Of a stretch of DNA of 64,000 bases, positions 44,977 to 54,277 are shown piece after piece. Position 1 is the first letter of the stretch. Every line of letters begins with the position of its first letter. The translations under genes and the position numbers were made by a program. This stretch comes from Stutzerimonas kunmingensis. GTDB lineage: Bacteria > Pseudomonadota > Gammaproteobacteria > Pseudomonadales > Pseudomonadaceae. Location of the stretch: NCBI RefSeq assembly GCF_002929225.1, contig NZ_PISM01000018.1:558001-622000 (forward strand), written 5' to 3'. The notes beneath the pieces were generated by a model. That model saw only the letters and a program-made list of their open reading frames with translations. It had not been told where the DNA came from and ran no database searches.

Positions 44977-46589
44977 GATTCGACGTCTCCCGCGGCGCTC
45001 CGATAGGGCAATTCAACCTCGAACAGGCTGCCACGACCGGCCTCGGAATACACCGCCAGGCTGCCGCCCCAGGCCTCGACCTGTTCCTGCACCGCGGCCA
45101 GGCCGATGCCACGCCGCTCGCCCTTGGTGGATACGCCGCGCTGGAAGATCTGCTCGCGCACTGCGGCTTCGATTCCGCCACCGCTGTCCTGCACGTGCAG
45201 CGAGAGCAGCGCTTCGTCGTAGTCCAGCGTCAGGTTGACCCGTCGCTCGTCCTCGTCGGCCACCGCTTCGAAGGCGTTCTCCAGCAGGTTGCCGAGGATG
45301 GTCACCAGGCCATGGATCTGCTCGGGCACGGCGGCCGGCACCGGGTGTTCGACATCCACCTGAAAGAGGATGCCGCGCTCGCGGGCCTCGCTCTGCTTGC
45401 CGAGCAGAAAGCCCGCCAGCACCGGTTCACCGATCCCCTCGACCAGTGATGTCGCCGGCGCCAGCTGGTGATCGGCGAGGTCGCGCAGATAGGCGCGCAG
45501 GGCATCCAGATCACCCATCTGTGCCAGCCCGAGCAGCACGTGCAGCTTGTTCTTGAATTCGTGGGTCGCCGCCCGCAGCGCTTCGGCATAGCGGCTGACA
45601 CCGGTCAGCTGCTCGGCCAGGGCGTTGACTTCGCTCTTGTCGCGGAAGGTCGCGATGGCGCCGATCACCCGGCCCTGATGACGGATCGGCGCACGATTGG
45701 CGAGGATCGCCCGACCGTTGAGGCTGAACTCACGATCCCGCTGCTCGGTTGCGCTGGCCAGCACCTCGGGCAGGCCACTGTTGGGCAAGTATTCGGCGAT
45801 CGGCCGGCCCAGCGGTGGTTTGCCGAGGCCGGTGCTGGCCAGCAGGCGCTCGGCGGCGGGGTTGACCAGGGTGATGCGCGCCTGGTCGTCGACCGCCAGA
45901 ACGCCTTCGCGCACCGAGGCCAGCATCGCCTGACGCTCCTCCACCAGCCAGGTGATCTCATAGGGTTCCAGCCCCAGCAGCACGCGCTTGATATAGCGTG
46001 CCAGCAGGTGCGCACCGAGGGCGGTGACCAGCATCAACGCCAGTACACCGAGCACCACGCCGCGCTGATGAGCCTTGAGCAGCTCGCCGAGCGAAGCCAG
46101 GGTGACCCCCACCGAGACGGCACCGAGCACCGCTCCCTCGTCGTTCAGCACCGGAGCGAAACCGCGAATACTGCGCCCCAGACTGCCATCGGCACGCGAG
46201 GCATAGGTCTCGCCGGTCAGCGCCGGGCCTTCGTCGTCACCGCGAAAGGCCTGGCCGATGCGGGCAGGCTCCGGGTGCGTCAGGCGCTGGGCACGCGGGT
46301 TCATCACCACGATGAAGTCCACGCCCAGGCGCTGGCGCAGGCCATCGATGTCCCGTTGCAGCGGATTACCGGGACTGAAGTCGACATCCGGGCTGGCCAG
46401 CGCTCGCTGCACATCGGTGCGTGCGGCCACGCTCTGCGCCAGGTTGGTCACCCGCGAAGCCTGCCCCTCTTCGAGGGTGTCCTGCAGCTGCACGTTGAAC
46501 AGCCAGAGGGCGAGCGCCAGCGCCAGCACCACCATGACGGCGACCAGCAGCGAGATCAGCGTATTCAGGCGCAAGCGCACAGCCATCAC
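44973..46589 (-). CDS. CitA/DcuS-type sensor histidine kinase
   Basis: A 538-residue membrane kinase. Helix about 10-32, a periplasmic sCache/CitA-type domain (about 38-170) with LGVDFIVVMNPRAQRLTHP and GAVLGAVSVGVTLA, second helix about 178-200, a cytoplasmic PAS domain, the phospho-acceptor region AATHEFKNKLHVLLGL, and an ATPase domain with LGNLLENAFEA and RRGIGLAAVQEQV. The family senses citrate, malate, succinate or fumarate. It is divergent from the transporter gene across 240 bp. A second ATG one codon later is equally possible. Confidence 0.88.
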   Translation of the reverse strand: MMAVRLRLNTLISLLVAVMVVLALALALWLFNVQLQDTLEEGQASRVTNLAQSVAARTDVQRALASPDVDFSPGNPLQRDIDGLRQRLGVDFIVVMNPRAQRLTHPEPARIGQAFRGDDEGPALTGETYASRADGSLGRSIRGFAPVLNDEGAVLGAVSVGVTLASLGELLKAHQRGVVLGVLALMLVTALGAHLLARYIKRVLLGLEPYEITWLVEERQAMLASVREGVLAVDDQARITLVNPAAERLLASTGLGKPPLGRPIAEYLPNSGLPEVLASATEQRDREFSLNGRAILANRAPIRHQGRVIGAIATFRDKSEVNALAEQLTGVSRYAEALRAATHEFKNKLHVLLGLAQMGDLDALRAYLRDLADHQLAPATSLVEGIGEPVLAGFLLGKQSEARERGILFQVDVEHPVPAAVPEQIHGLVTILGNLLENAFEAVADEDERRVNLTLDYDEALLSLHVQDSGGGIEAAVREQIFQRGVSTKGERRGIGLAAVQEQVEAWGGSLAVYSEAGRGSLFEVELPYRSAAGDVES

Positions 46590-46829
46590 TCCAGTGCATG
46601 AGCGGACGCTCGACGCGCCGCGCTAGAGGGCCGGATCGAGCCAGCCCGGGGCTCCAGGGTCAAGCTCGGCTCCACTTTTTTTAGTTTCGTAATGGTTTTT
46701 TAACTTCGCCAAACATTGGCCGCGAAGCATCTCTGCTTAAGGTAGCCCCGGCGTGGTTGTCCGACTGCGCATTCGCAAACATCACCCGTACGTGCGCCGC
46801 CTGGCCGCCACGTTCGAAGGAGTACAACA
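46590..46829. promoter_or_regulatory. Divergent regulatory region between sensor kinase and 2HCT transporter
   Basis: The 240-bp gap contains an AT-rich block near 46673-46720 (runs of T such as TTTTTTTAGTTT and GGTTTTTTAAC) in otherwise GC-rich DNA. This is the expected place for the CitB/DcuR-type regulator to bind. No exact palindrome was found. Confidence 0.5.
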
Positions 46830-48143
46830 ATGAATCGGACCACGCTGAGCGCTGCCGTGCCTGAAGGCAGCCCGAACATTCCCCTGCTGTCCCAACGCAT
46901 CTTCAACCTGCCGTTGCCTCTGTTCGCCATCGCCTTGCTCGTCATGGCCGCCGCCATCACTACCGACACGCTGCCCAGCGGCATGATCGGCGCGCTGCTG
47001 GTGATGATGCTGCTCGGCGAGCTGCTTGGCTTCGCCGGTGACCGCCTACCGATCATCAAGACCTACCTCGGCGGCGGCGCGATCCTCGCGCTGTTCGGCG
47101 CCGCGGCGATGGTCTATTTCGGCTGGCTGCCGACAGCCGTGGCCGATGACGTCGCCAGCTTCATGAAGGGCGGCGGCTTTCTCGACTTCTATATCGCCGC
47201 GCTGATCACCGGCAGCATCCTCGGCATGGACGCCAAGGTGCTGGTCAAGGTCGGCTCGCGCTACGCGTTGCCGCTGCTCTGCTCGGTGCTGTTCGCCGCG
47301 CTGTTCGCCATGGCCGTGGGCGCGCTGCTGGGTTTCTCGCCGCAGGATGCGGTGGTGGTCATCGCCATGCCCATCATGGGCGGCGGCATGGGCGCCGGCG
47401 CGGTACCGATGAGCCAGATCTACGAGCAGCTGCTCGGCCAGCCGGCCAGCTACTACATCTCGATCCTGGTGCCGGCCCTGGCGCTGGGCAACGTCTTCGC
47501 GATCATCATCGCCGGGCTGCTCAATGGCCTCGGCAACCGCTATCCATCGCTGACCGGCAACGGCCAGATGATGCCCGGCGTGGACGTCAACGAGAAGGAA
47601 GGGGCTATCACCCTGCCGGCGCTGGGCGTCGGTCTGGTCGCGGCGCTGAGCTTCTTCGTCGCCGGGCAGATTCTCGGCGAGTTCGTGCCGCTGCATCCCT
47701 ACGCCCTGATGATCGTGCTGGTGGCGCTGCTCAAGGTGACCAATCTGGTGCCCGAGTCGATCAACGACGCCGCCTCCCAGTGGTTCCGCTTCGTCGCGCG
47801 CAACTGGACGTTCGCCCTGCTGTTCGGCATCGGCGTGGCCTTCACCGACCTCGGTCAGGTGATCGACGCCATCTCGCTGACCTATGTGCTGATCGTTTTC
47901 GCCGTGGTCGCCGGTGCGGCATTCGGCGCGGGCCTGGTAGGCAAACTGGTGGGCTTCTACCCGATTGAATCGGCGATCACCGCCGGGCTGTGCATGGCCA
48001 ACATGGGCGGCACCGGCGATGTCGCGGTATTGTCCGCCGCGCGTCGCATGTCGCTGATGCCCTTCGCACAGATATCCTCGCGCCTGGGCGGCGCGCTGAT
48101 CCTGCTGATCTCCAGCGTGGTGGTGCCGCTGTTCTTTACCTGA
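46830..48143 (+). CDS. 2-hydroxycarboxylate transporter (CitS/CimH family)
   Basis: A 437-residue membrane protein of the 2HCT family, which takes up citrate or malate with Na+ or H+. GGGFLDFYIAALITGSILGMD and IMGGGMGAGAVPMSQIY (glycine-rich re-entrant loop) are hallmark segments, with a second loop ITAGLCMANMGGTGDVAVL near the C-terminus. Adjacent genes encode a CitA/CitB-type two-component system, so induction by a C4 or C6 hydroxyacid is likely. A bidirectional terminator follows. Confidence 0.92.
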   Translation: MNRTTLSAAVPEGSPNIPLLSQRIFNLPLPLFAIALLVMAAAITTDTLPSGMIGALLVMMLLGELLGFAGDRLPIIKTYLGGGAILALFGAAAMVYFGWLPTAVADDVASFMKGGGFLDFYIAALITGSILGMDAKVLVKVGSRYALPLLCSVLFAALFAMAVGALLGFSPQDAVVVIAMPIMGGGMGAGAVPMSQIYEQLLGQPASYYISILVPALALGNVFAIIIAGLLNGLGNRYPSLTGNGQMMPGVDVNEKEGAITLPALGVGLVAALSFFVAGQILGEFVPLHPYALMIVLVALLKVTNLVPESINDAASQWFRFVARNWTFALLFGIGVAFTDLGQVIDAISLTYVLIVFAVVAGAAFGAGLVGKLVGFYPIESAITAGLCMANMGGTGDVAVLSAARRMSLMPFAQISSRLGGALILLISSVVVPLFFT

Positions 48144-48163
48144 GCGACGGTGATCCTGGAATG

Positions 48164-48196
48164 AAAAAGCCCCGGCCTTGCGGTCGGGGCTTTTTT
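48164..48196. terminator. Bidirectional rho-independent terminator
   Basis: AAAAAGCCCCGGCC, a short loop and CGGTCGGGGCTTTTTT form a strong stem with A run on one side and T run on the other. It sits between the transporter (plus) and chemoreceptor (minus) genes and can end both transcripts. Confidence 0.93.
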
Positions 48197-48215
48197 GTTC
48201 GGCGAACGGGCTGCG

Positions 48216-49853
48216 TCAACCGCGGAAGTAGTTGACCCGCCGATTCAGCTCCTCGGCCAGCATGGTCAGGTCCTGGCTGGAGGACGCCACCTGATTCGAT
48301 GCAGCGGAACTGGCGACAGTCGAGTCGTGGATGCGCGTGACGCTCTGGTTGACCTCTTCCGCCACCGCGCTCTGCTCCTCGGAAGCCGTCGCGATCTGCG
48401 CGTTCATCTCGTTGATCGAGCCCACTTCCTGACGAATCTTGGTCAGCGCATTTTCCGCCTGCAGCGTCTGTTCGACGGTCTGCTGCGCCAGCAGCTTGCT
48501 CGACTGCATTACCTCCACCGCCCTGCCAGCGCCAGCCTGCAGCGAGGCGATCATCTCGCTGATCTCGCTGGACGACAGCTGCGTGCGGTTGGCCAGCGAG
48601 CGCACCTCGTCGGCCACCACCGCGAAACCACGGCCATGCTCGCCGGCACGGGCCGCCTCGATTGCGGCGTTGAGCGCGAGCAGGTTGGTCTGCTCGGCGA
48701 TGGCGGTGATGACCTGCAGGATCTTCTCGATGTCGCCGCTTTGCGCCGAGACCTGATTGACGGTTTCGGTCGCGCTCTCCAGCACCTTGGCCAGGTTATG
48801 GATGGAGATGGCCGTCTCGCCGACGATCCGCGTACCGGTCTCGACCTGCTCGTCGGCGCTCTTCGCCGCAGCCGCGGCACGGGCGGCGAAGCTCGCGACC
48901 TCGTTCACCGTCGTGGCCATCTGGTTGATCGCCGTGGCGACCTGCTCAGCCTCGGCCGACTGGTGCTGGATCTGCTGATTGCTGTTCGCCGATGAGGTAC
49001 GCAATTCACCCGAGGCGACGCCGACGCCAACGGCGGCCGCGCGCACCTCGGCGATGATCGAGGTCAGCCGGCTGGCCATCTTCGCCGTCGCACCCATGAC
49101 GCTGTCTGGGTACGGGGTGACGATCACCTGGCCGAGATCGCCGTTGGCCAGATTGCCGATCACACGGGCCACCTCGTCGGGTTCGGCACCGAGGGTCGAA
49201 CGCAGCTTGCGGATGATCACCACGGCGATGGCCACACCCAGCAGAACCGCTACGCCGGTCACCGCGACGATGAGCGCGAGGAAGCCGCTGGCGGTTTCGC
49301 GGACCACGGTCACGTCCTGATTGATGCTCGATTCCTGGTGATCGATGAACGCGTTGATCAGCCGCAGCCACTCGCTATAGGCCCCGGCGACGTTTTCCAG
49401 GAGGAATTCGTAGGCGCGCTCCGAGCCCTCGCTGAAGCGCAGTTCGACCACCTGCTGGGTCAGCGCGTTGGTCTTCGCCTCGATGGTCTCGATCTGCAGC
49501 ATCAGCTGGCGCTCGAGGGCATCGGCGGAGGGCTGCGCAAGCATCGCCTTCATCGGCTGCGCCGAATCGGCATACAGCTGCGCCAATCGTTCGATTTCCG
49601 CCACCTGCTGCCGGGCGAACGCCGGATCGGCCGCACTGACTGCGTCCCGCACGGCAATCGCGCGGTCATGCACGCTGCCGCGGAAGTTGATCGCATAGCG
49701 CTGCTTCAGGCCGGCCTGCGAGCTGATCTGGCTCATGCTCCGGTCGATGATGTCGACTTTGAGCGCACTGACCACGGCGACCGCCACCATCAGCGCCAGG
49801 ATCACCAGAAACCCCAGGCCCAGGCGCATGGATACCGACATCTGCTTGTTCAT
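48216..49853 (-). CDS. Methyl-accepting chemotaxis protein with 4-helix-bundle sensor
   Basis: A 545-residue chemoreceptor. First helix about 11-31, periplasmic four-helix-bundle-type domain (about 35-190) with [20 protein letters not shown], second helix about 192-215, HAMP, and a signalling domain including [18 protein letters not shown]. The start has AGAGGAGTG seven bases upstream. Its ligand is unknown. A striking nested palindrome lies about 80-125 bp upstream of the gene. Confidence 0.9.
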   Translation of the reverse strand: MNKQMSVSMRLGLGFLVILALMVAVAVVSALKVDIIDRSMSQISSQAGLKQRYAINFRGSVHDRAIAVRDAVSAADPAFARQQVAEIERLAQLYADSAQPMKAMLAQPSADALERQLMLQIETIEAKTNALTQQVVELRFSEGSERAYEFLLENVAGAYSEWLRLINAFIDHQESSINQDVTVVRETASGFLALIVAVTGVAVLLGVAIAVVIIRKLRSTLGAEPDEVARVIGNLANGDLGQVIVTPYPDSVMGATAKMASRLTSIIAEVRAAAVGVGVASGELRTSSANSNQQIQHQSAEAEQVATAINQMATTVNEVASFAARAAAAAKSADEQVETGTRIVGETAISIHNLAKVLESATETVNQVSAQSGDIEKILQVITAIAEQTNLLALNAAIEAARAGEHGRGFAVVADEVRSLANRTQLSSSEISEMIASLQAGAGRAVEVMQSSKLLAQQTVEQTLQAENALTKIRQEVGSINEMNAQIATASEEQSAVAEEVNQSVTRIHDSTVASSAASNQVASSSQDLTMLAEELNRRVNYFRG

Positions 49854-49930
49854 CGAACACTCCTCTAGCCAGACTGCGAGGCAGCCATTCAGTCAGTCGT
49901 TGATGCTCCGAGCGATACTCAGAGCGGGGC

Positions 49931-49978
49931 AAAACTTGTACAACATAATGTCACCGTGACATCACCTGTACAAGTTTT
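49931..49978. promoter_or_regulatory. Nested palindromes upstream of chemoreceptor gene, candidate operator
   Basis: AAAACTTGTACA and TGTACAAGTTTT are exact 12-bp inverted copies (49931-49942 and 49967-49978). Between them, almost concentric, lies ATGTCACCGTGACAT, a perfect 7-1-7 palindrome (49948-49962). A third TGTACAATTTTT half-site lies near 50083. The block is AT-rich compared with its surroundings. The binding protein is unknown. The rest of the gap from 49854 to 50165 shows no gene. Confidence 0.6.
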
Positions 49979-50165
49979 ATCGACGAACTGCCGGCCGAAA
50001 GCGGCGGAATAAGAGCGCTCCAGTGTTCGCAGTGAAATATCGCAGGCTCAAATACGCTGCTTGCAGAGGTCCTGTACAATTTTTCTGAAATCGCCCACCG
50101 GTCAGTGTGACAACTGTCTCGATCACCACACCGGAGCACCGGGCCCGGCAATCGCCAGACAGCAA

Positions 50166-50313
50166 AAAGGCGCCCGAAGGCGCCTTTCTGTGGTCTCGCA
50201 ACGGTGTCAGACCTTGCTGCGCTCGAAGCGCTTGCGGTCGTTCTCGTTGAGGTACTTCTTGCGCAGGCGGATCGACTTCGGCGTCACTTCGACCAGCTCG
50301 TCGTCAGCAATGA
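50166..50313 (-). repeat. Direct repeat copy 1: typA 3' end plus terminator
   Basis: About 148 bp nearly identical to 56268-56414, in the same orientation. It contains the terminator stem AAAGGCGCCCGAAGGCGCCTTT and the last 35 codons of typA. The few differences in the coding part are silent (for example GTC versus GTG for valine), so this copy descends from a once-functional but diverged typA allele. Confidence 0.88.
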
Positions 50314-50530
50314 GCATCCATGTTGTCGTGATCCATGCCGGCGATGCCGTTCGGAGGCTGGCGTAGACGATCGGGAAGTCGAGGCTCGTCGGTGGCGACG
50401 AGGTTGTCGAACAGGTCGAAGATCTGGCATATGGCCCAGTCAGGTCGCGCGCCCAGACGGTAGATTTTGTTCACCACGACGATCGAACCAAGCCGGGCTT
50501 GAAAGCCTTCTGGGTCACGAAACGGGCCTG
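50207..50530 (-). pseudogene. Decayed typA (bipA) fragment
   Basis: A remnant of typA. The minus strand encodes the normal C-terminus (ending [18 protein letters not shown], with a TGA stop at 50207-50209). It is fused by deletion to a part corresponding to residues about 108-185 of intact Typ[30 protein letters not shown] and [13 protein letters not shown] are recognisable. Several frameshifts and changed residues (for example [11 protein letters not shown] in intact TypA) show decay. The N-terminal GTPase motifs are absent, so it cannot work. The intact gene lies 6 kb away in the same orientation. Confidence 0.9.
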
Positions 50531-50983
50531 AATGATCGCAATATTCGCCACACGTCGCCGACGCGTTAAGCCCATCGCCCCGCCCGACAAACAACGGAAC
50601 CCGCGAACACGACATGAACTGTCGTGCGGCTGCGCCATGCTTGATTCCGGCTCCCGCCGTCAGAGATGACGGCTACGCGCCAGCTGTCACTTGCCAATAC
50701 CCGCTCGGCTCGCAACCAGCCATAAACCCAGCAGAGGAATCCAGCATGAAAAACATTCATGCCATGATCGGTCTCGTTGTAGTTCTCCGCAAAGCCTATG
50801 CGTTTCATGACGAATTTCGTCAGCTCAAGGAGAAGGACAAGTGGTCCGCCAGATGAAGCCAGCGGAATGCGGAAACCATCGGCTGAAACGAATCATGGCG
50901 AGTAGCCATCAAGCAGGATAAGCTGGCTATATTCGTGGCGTCACGTATCTGGCAGTTACAGGAAATATGTAAGGTAGTAACCC
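50531..50983. other. Gap between typA remnant and WYL gene, no firm gene
   Basis: About 450 bp of mixed composition with several stops in all frames. A single short frame at 50746-50856 has a ribosome site and is listed separately. The stretch just before 50984 is relatively AT-rich and should hold the promoter of the WYL-led operon. Confidence 0.5.
50746..50856 (+). CDS. Possible small protein (36 residues)
   Basis: A short frame starting MKNIHAMIGLVVVLRKAYAF, with AGAGGAATCCAGC before the ATG. It has a hydrophobic stretch followed by a charged tail (HDEFRQLKEKDKWSAR), resembling a tiny membrane-associated protein. There is no family evidence. It precedes the WYL gene on the same strand by 127 bp. 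Confidence 0.3.
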   Translation: MKNIHAMIGLVVVLRKAYAFHDEFRQLKEKDKWSAR

Positions 50984-52015
50984 ATGTCCGAAGCGGAGGA
51001 TACGCTACTCAGGTTGTTCACTTTGTTGCGCCTGATTCCCGAATACCCAAGATATGTTTCCTCTCCCACGCTGCTGGAAAAACTGCACGAGCGTGGATTC
51101 TCGGTGGATCTGCGCACCGTCCAGCGGGACCTGAATCGACTCTCCATCCCCTTCTCGCTGATCAGTGATGAAAGTAGTGGCCGTTATCGCTGGAGTCACA
51201 CCAAGGACACCCCGCTCGACCTCAGAGACATGGAGCCGTCGACGGCACTCGCGCTCGTCCTGGCCGAAAGTCATCTGAAGAGCTTGCTGCCGCAGTCGGT
51301 CATCAATCTGTTGGGTCCGCAGTTCAACAAGGCACGCAATTACTTGGAAGACCTCGGCCAGAACGATCTCGCACACTGGGCGCGCCGTGTGCGTGCCCAT
51401 CCCAACGACAAGGCCCTGCTGCCCGCCCAGGTGCATGCCGCTGTCTGGCGAGAAGTGTCGACCGCCCTGCTGGAGCGCCGGCGGCTCAGGGTCTCCTACC
51501 TCAGCCGGAGCAAGGCCGAGCGCAAGGAGCTGCTGCTGCACCCCGCTGGCCTGGTTTCCCGTCACTCCATCAGCTACCTGATAGGCACCGTCGACGGCTA
51601 TGGCGACCTTAGCCAGTTCGCGATGCATCGCATTCAGCAGGCTGAATGCCTGGAGGTCGCCGCCGATTGCAGCGAGCCCCTCGTTGTCGACCATTACATC
51701 CGAAACGGCCTCAATGCCTCGCCCCTGATAGACGATGTGGAACTGGTAGCGGACGTGTCACCACAGATCGCCTGGCTCCTCAAGGAAACCCTGCTGAGCA
51801 CCGACCAGAGCCTGGAACCACTTGCCGAGGGCGACTGGCAGCGCCTGCGCGCTCGGGTCCCGCAGGATCAGGAAACGCTCTGGTGGATCTTCGGGCTGAA
51901 CGACAACATCCAGGTTCACGAACCGACGGTATGGCAAACACAGATCCGCTCCAAACTGGAACTGATGCGTCGTCGCTACGAAGCGACGGCGCCGACCCTC
52001 AAGGCAACACCATGA
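50984..52015 (+). CDS. WYL-domain transcriptional regulator
   Basis: A 343-residue regulator. The N-terminal winged helix-turn-helix (about 5-60) includes SSPTLLEKLHERGFSVDLRTV and QRDLNRLSIPFSLIS. The middle WYL domain (about 155-225) has RRRLRVSYLSRSKAERKELL, LHPAGLVSRHSISYLIGTVDG and FAMHRIQQAECLE. A C-terminal WCX-like region follows (about 240-335). WYL regulators of this layout, such as BrxR and CapW, often control anti-phage systems. The stop overlaps the SUKH gene start by ATGA. AAGGTAGTAACCC precedes the ATG. Confidence 0.85.
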   Translation: MSEAEDTLLRLFTLLRLIPEYPRYVSSPTLLEKLHERGFSVDLRTVQRDLNRLSIPFSLISDESSGRYRWSHTKDTPLDLRDMEPSTALALVLAESHLKSLLPQSVINLLGPQFNKARNYLEDLGQNDLAHWARRVRAHPNDKALLPAQVHAAVWREVSTALLERRRLRVSYLSRSKAERKELLLHPAGLVSRHSISYLIGTVDGYGDLSQFAMHRIQQAECLEVAADCSEPLVVDHYIRNGLNASPLIDDVELVADVSPQIAWLLKETLLSTDQSLEPLAEGDWQRLRARVPQDQETLWWIFGLNDNIQVHEPTVWQTQIRSKLELMRRRYEATAPTLKATP

Positions 52016-52521
52016 ACGAGCTCTGGCAACACCTGGAAGCCTGGCTGGCCACATATGACCCGGCTCGCCAGGCAGACCTCAACCCTCCGGCTGACGACAC
52101 CGCCATAGCGGCTCTGGAACAGCTGCTGGGCAAGCCCTTGCCCGCTGACTTCACCGCCTGCCTGAAAGTCCATGATGGCCAGCGTGGGCAGGCCGGCTGG
52201 CTGTTCGACGACTACGAATTCCTCTCGAGCCGGCAGATCACGCTGAGCTGGTCCGCCTGGACGGCCCTGCTGGAAGGTGGTGACTTCGCCGCGCGTACCC
52301 CCGAATCCGATACCGGCATCAGAGCGTCCTGGTGGGACAAGGCATGGCTGCCCTTCGCCTCCGACGGCGGCGGCGATTATCTGTGCCTGGACCTCGCTCC
52401 GGCCGATCAGGGCCATTACGGGCAGGTGATCGAGGTACTTCACGACATGCCCCAGCGCACGCTACTCGCACCCTCCTTCGCCGACTGGTTCGGTAATTTC
52501 ATCATGCGCAAGACCGCCTGA
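52012..52521 (+). CDS. SMI1/KNR4 (SUKH) family protein
   Basis: A 169-residue soluble protein of the SUKH superfamily. The typical sequence order is visible: IAALEQLLGKPLPADFTACLKVHDGQ (in part), the tyrosine/phenylalanine-rich strand FDDYEFLSSRQI, then WLPFASDGGGDYLCLDLAP and GQVIEVLHDM. In bacteria many SUKH proteins are immunity proteins for nuclease toxins. It overlaps the WYL gene and lies 10 bp before the HNH-like membrane gene, so an immunity role toward that product is plausible. Other SUKH proteins have regulatory roles. Confidence 0.85.
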   Translation: MNELWQHLEAWLATYDPARQADLNPPADDTAIAALEQLLGKPLPADFTACLKVHDGQRGQAGWLFDDYEFLSSRQITLSWSAWTALLEGGDFAARTPESDTGIRASWWDKAWLPFASDGGGDYLCLDLAPADQGHYGQVIEVLHDMPQRTLLAPSFADWFGNFIMRKTA

Positions 52522-52531
52522 GATAACTCCC

Positions 52532-54190
52532 ATGGAACCTACGCTCACCACGATGACGCGCGAGCAGCGCCTGCAGAAGCTGTTCGACGACTGCCAGCAG
52601 CAGGTACTTTCCCAAGTCATCGGCACGTTCGGCCTGTCCACCGCCATGTTCAAGGACGTCGACCGCAACGGCGGGAACGTCACCACGCTTCATAACTTCG
52701 CGCGCGAAGACGACGACTACGTCGCTACCGACTCCGACAAGAAACTCCACGAACACTCGCGCAAGAAGTACGACAAGCAGGTACGCGCGGAGTACGAGAT
52801 CAAGACGCAGGAAAACGCCGATACGGCAGGCGGAAAAACCTGGAATGACAAGCGCGACGAGCGGATAGCCCAATCCCGGGACGAGTACACCGGACAAACC
52901 GTGCGCGCCGACGGCACAGTGGAGCTGAAGAACGGCGAAGAAGCGCGTGCCGAACTGGATCACGTCGTCTCCATTTCGGAAACGCACAGTGACCCCAAAA
53001 TGCATCTCGCACTTGGGCAGGTGTCCGAGGACGGCGAGACCGTAGACGTCAGCCGCATTCGTGAAGTGGTCAACAGCGATGAGAACCTGGCCCTTACCAA
53101 CCAGCCCCTCAACGGGTCGAAAGGCGACGAGGACCTGCGCGAGTGGGCTGCCAAGGAACGTGAGAACGGCGAAACCAACGCGCAGAAATTCGGCGCGGAT
53201 GAGGAACTGATCCAGGAAAAACACGATACTGCCCGCAAGCACATCGATAGCACGGCGAACCGGGCACTGCTCAAGAAGCAGGCCACGGAGCTGCTTGCTA
53301 CGGGCGGCAAACAGGCCGCTTTGATGGGGGCTCGCCAAGCGCTTGGCATGTTGCTGACCGAGTTGGTCAACGCTCTGTTCAACGAGGTGAAAGCGCTCAT
53401 CCGGCATGGCGTCGAACTGGGTGAGTCGCTTTTGAGGAAGATCAGCCAGCGCCTGATGCATGTGGCCGAACAGGTGGCACGGAAGGTGCCGACGGCGCTC
53501 TCGCAGATGATCCAGGGTGGTGTCAGCGGTTTCGTCAGCAACCTGCTGACCTTCCTGCTGAACAACTTCCTGTCCACCGCCAAGCGCTTCGTCAGCATGA
53601 TCCGCGAAGGCCTGCTTGGCCTGTTCCGTGCGGCCAGGATGATGCTCTTTCCACCTGCACACATGACCCAGGCCCAGGCCCTGCAGGAAGGCCTCAAGCT
53701 TCTCGGCACCGTGGTGATCAGTTCGGTGGGCATCCTGCTGTCGGAAACTGTCGCCACCTTCATGGCCACCATTCCCTTTCTCAAGCCCTTCGCCGACTTG
53801 CTCACGCCCGTGCTGGTAGGCATCGCCAGCGGCCTGCTGTCGGCGTTTCTGGCGTACCAGATCGACTGCCTCTTCGATCGCCATGCCCGGGGGGAGCGCC
53901 TGCTCGACGAACTGATAGCAGATGCAGCGAGGCGAGAGGTCTTTGCCGCCGAACTGGTGACGCTATCCGAAGCGTCGCTCGGCAATGTCGAGCGCTATAC
54001 CCAATCGATCGAGCTGTACCGCCAGACGGGCGCAACCTTGGGCAATGCAGGCATTGCATCAGCCGCAGCACTGGCCAGCCTCGACAGCGCCGTGGCCAGC
54101 ACCCGAGAACAGGTCGAGAAAAGCCGACGCATGATCAATTACATCAACGAGAGCCAGGCAGAAATCGAAGAATTCCTGAAACCCCTCTGA
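52532..54190 (+). CDS. HNH-like nuclease domain fused to membrane domain, unknown system
   Basis: A 552-residue protein that I do not recognise as a described family. Residues 1-90 are charged. Residues about 140-200 look like an HNH nuclease core: ELDHVVSISETH (Asp143-His144), then ENLALTNQPLNGSKGDEDL with Asn194 and Lys197, like DHIVP...N..L......N..KG. Residues about 265-345 are amphipathic, and hydrophobic spans lie at about 392-418 and 421-448. The C-terminal 90 residues are helical and charged. A membrane-linked nuclease or pore effector is inferred. GAGATAACTCCC precedes the ATG; Met8 is an alternative start. Confidence 0.7.
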   Translation: MEPTLTTMTREQRLQKLFDDCQQQVLSQVIGTFGLSTAMFKDVDRNGGNVTTLHNFAREDDDYVATDSDKKLHEHSRKKYDKQVRAEYEIKTQENADTAGGKTWNDKRDERIAQSRDEYTGQTVRADGTVELKNGEEARAELDHVVSISETHSDPKMHLALGQVSEDGETVDVSRIREVVNSDENLALTNQPLNGSKGDEDLREWAAKERENGETNAQKFGADEELIQEKHDTARKHIDSTANRALLKKQATELLATGGKQAALMGARQALGMLLTELVNALFNEVKALIRHGVELGESLLRKISQRLMHVAEQVARKVPTALSQMIQGGVSGFVSNLLTFLLNNFLSTAKRFVSMIREGLLGLFRAARMMLFPPAHMTQAQALQEGLKLLGTVVISSVGILLSETVATFMATIPFLKPFADLLTPVLVGIASGLLSAFLAYQIDCLFDRHARGERLLDELIADAARREVFAAELVTLSEASLGNVERYTQSIELYRQTGATLGNAGIASAAALASLDSAVASTREQVEKSRRMINYINESQAEIEEFLKPL

Positions 54191-54277
54191 ACCAGCCCAC
54201 GCGGGCTCATCGCGCGAAGGGCGTGATGCACCGCGTATTCGACCGCCCCAACCCATGCAGCCTCGACAGGACAGCCA

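Noticed and set aside
50304..50615. Minus-strand frame of 103 residues resembling part of TypA
   Set aside because: It is the frame-shifted interior of the decayed typA fragment, not a gene of its own.
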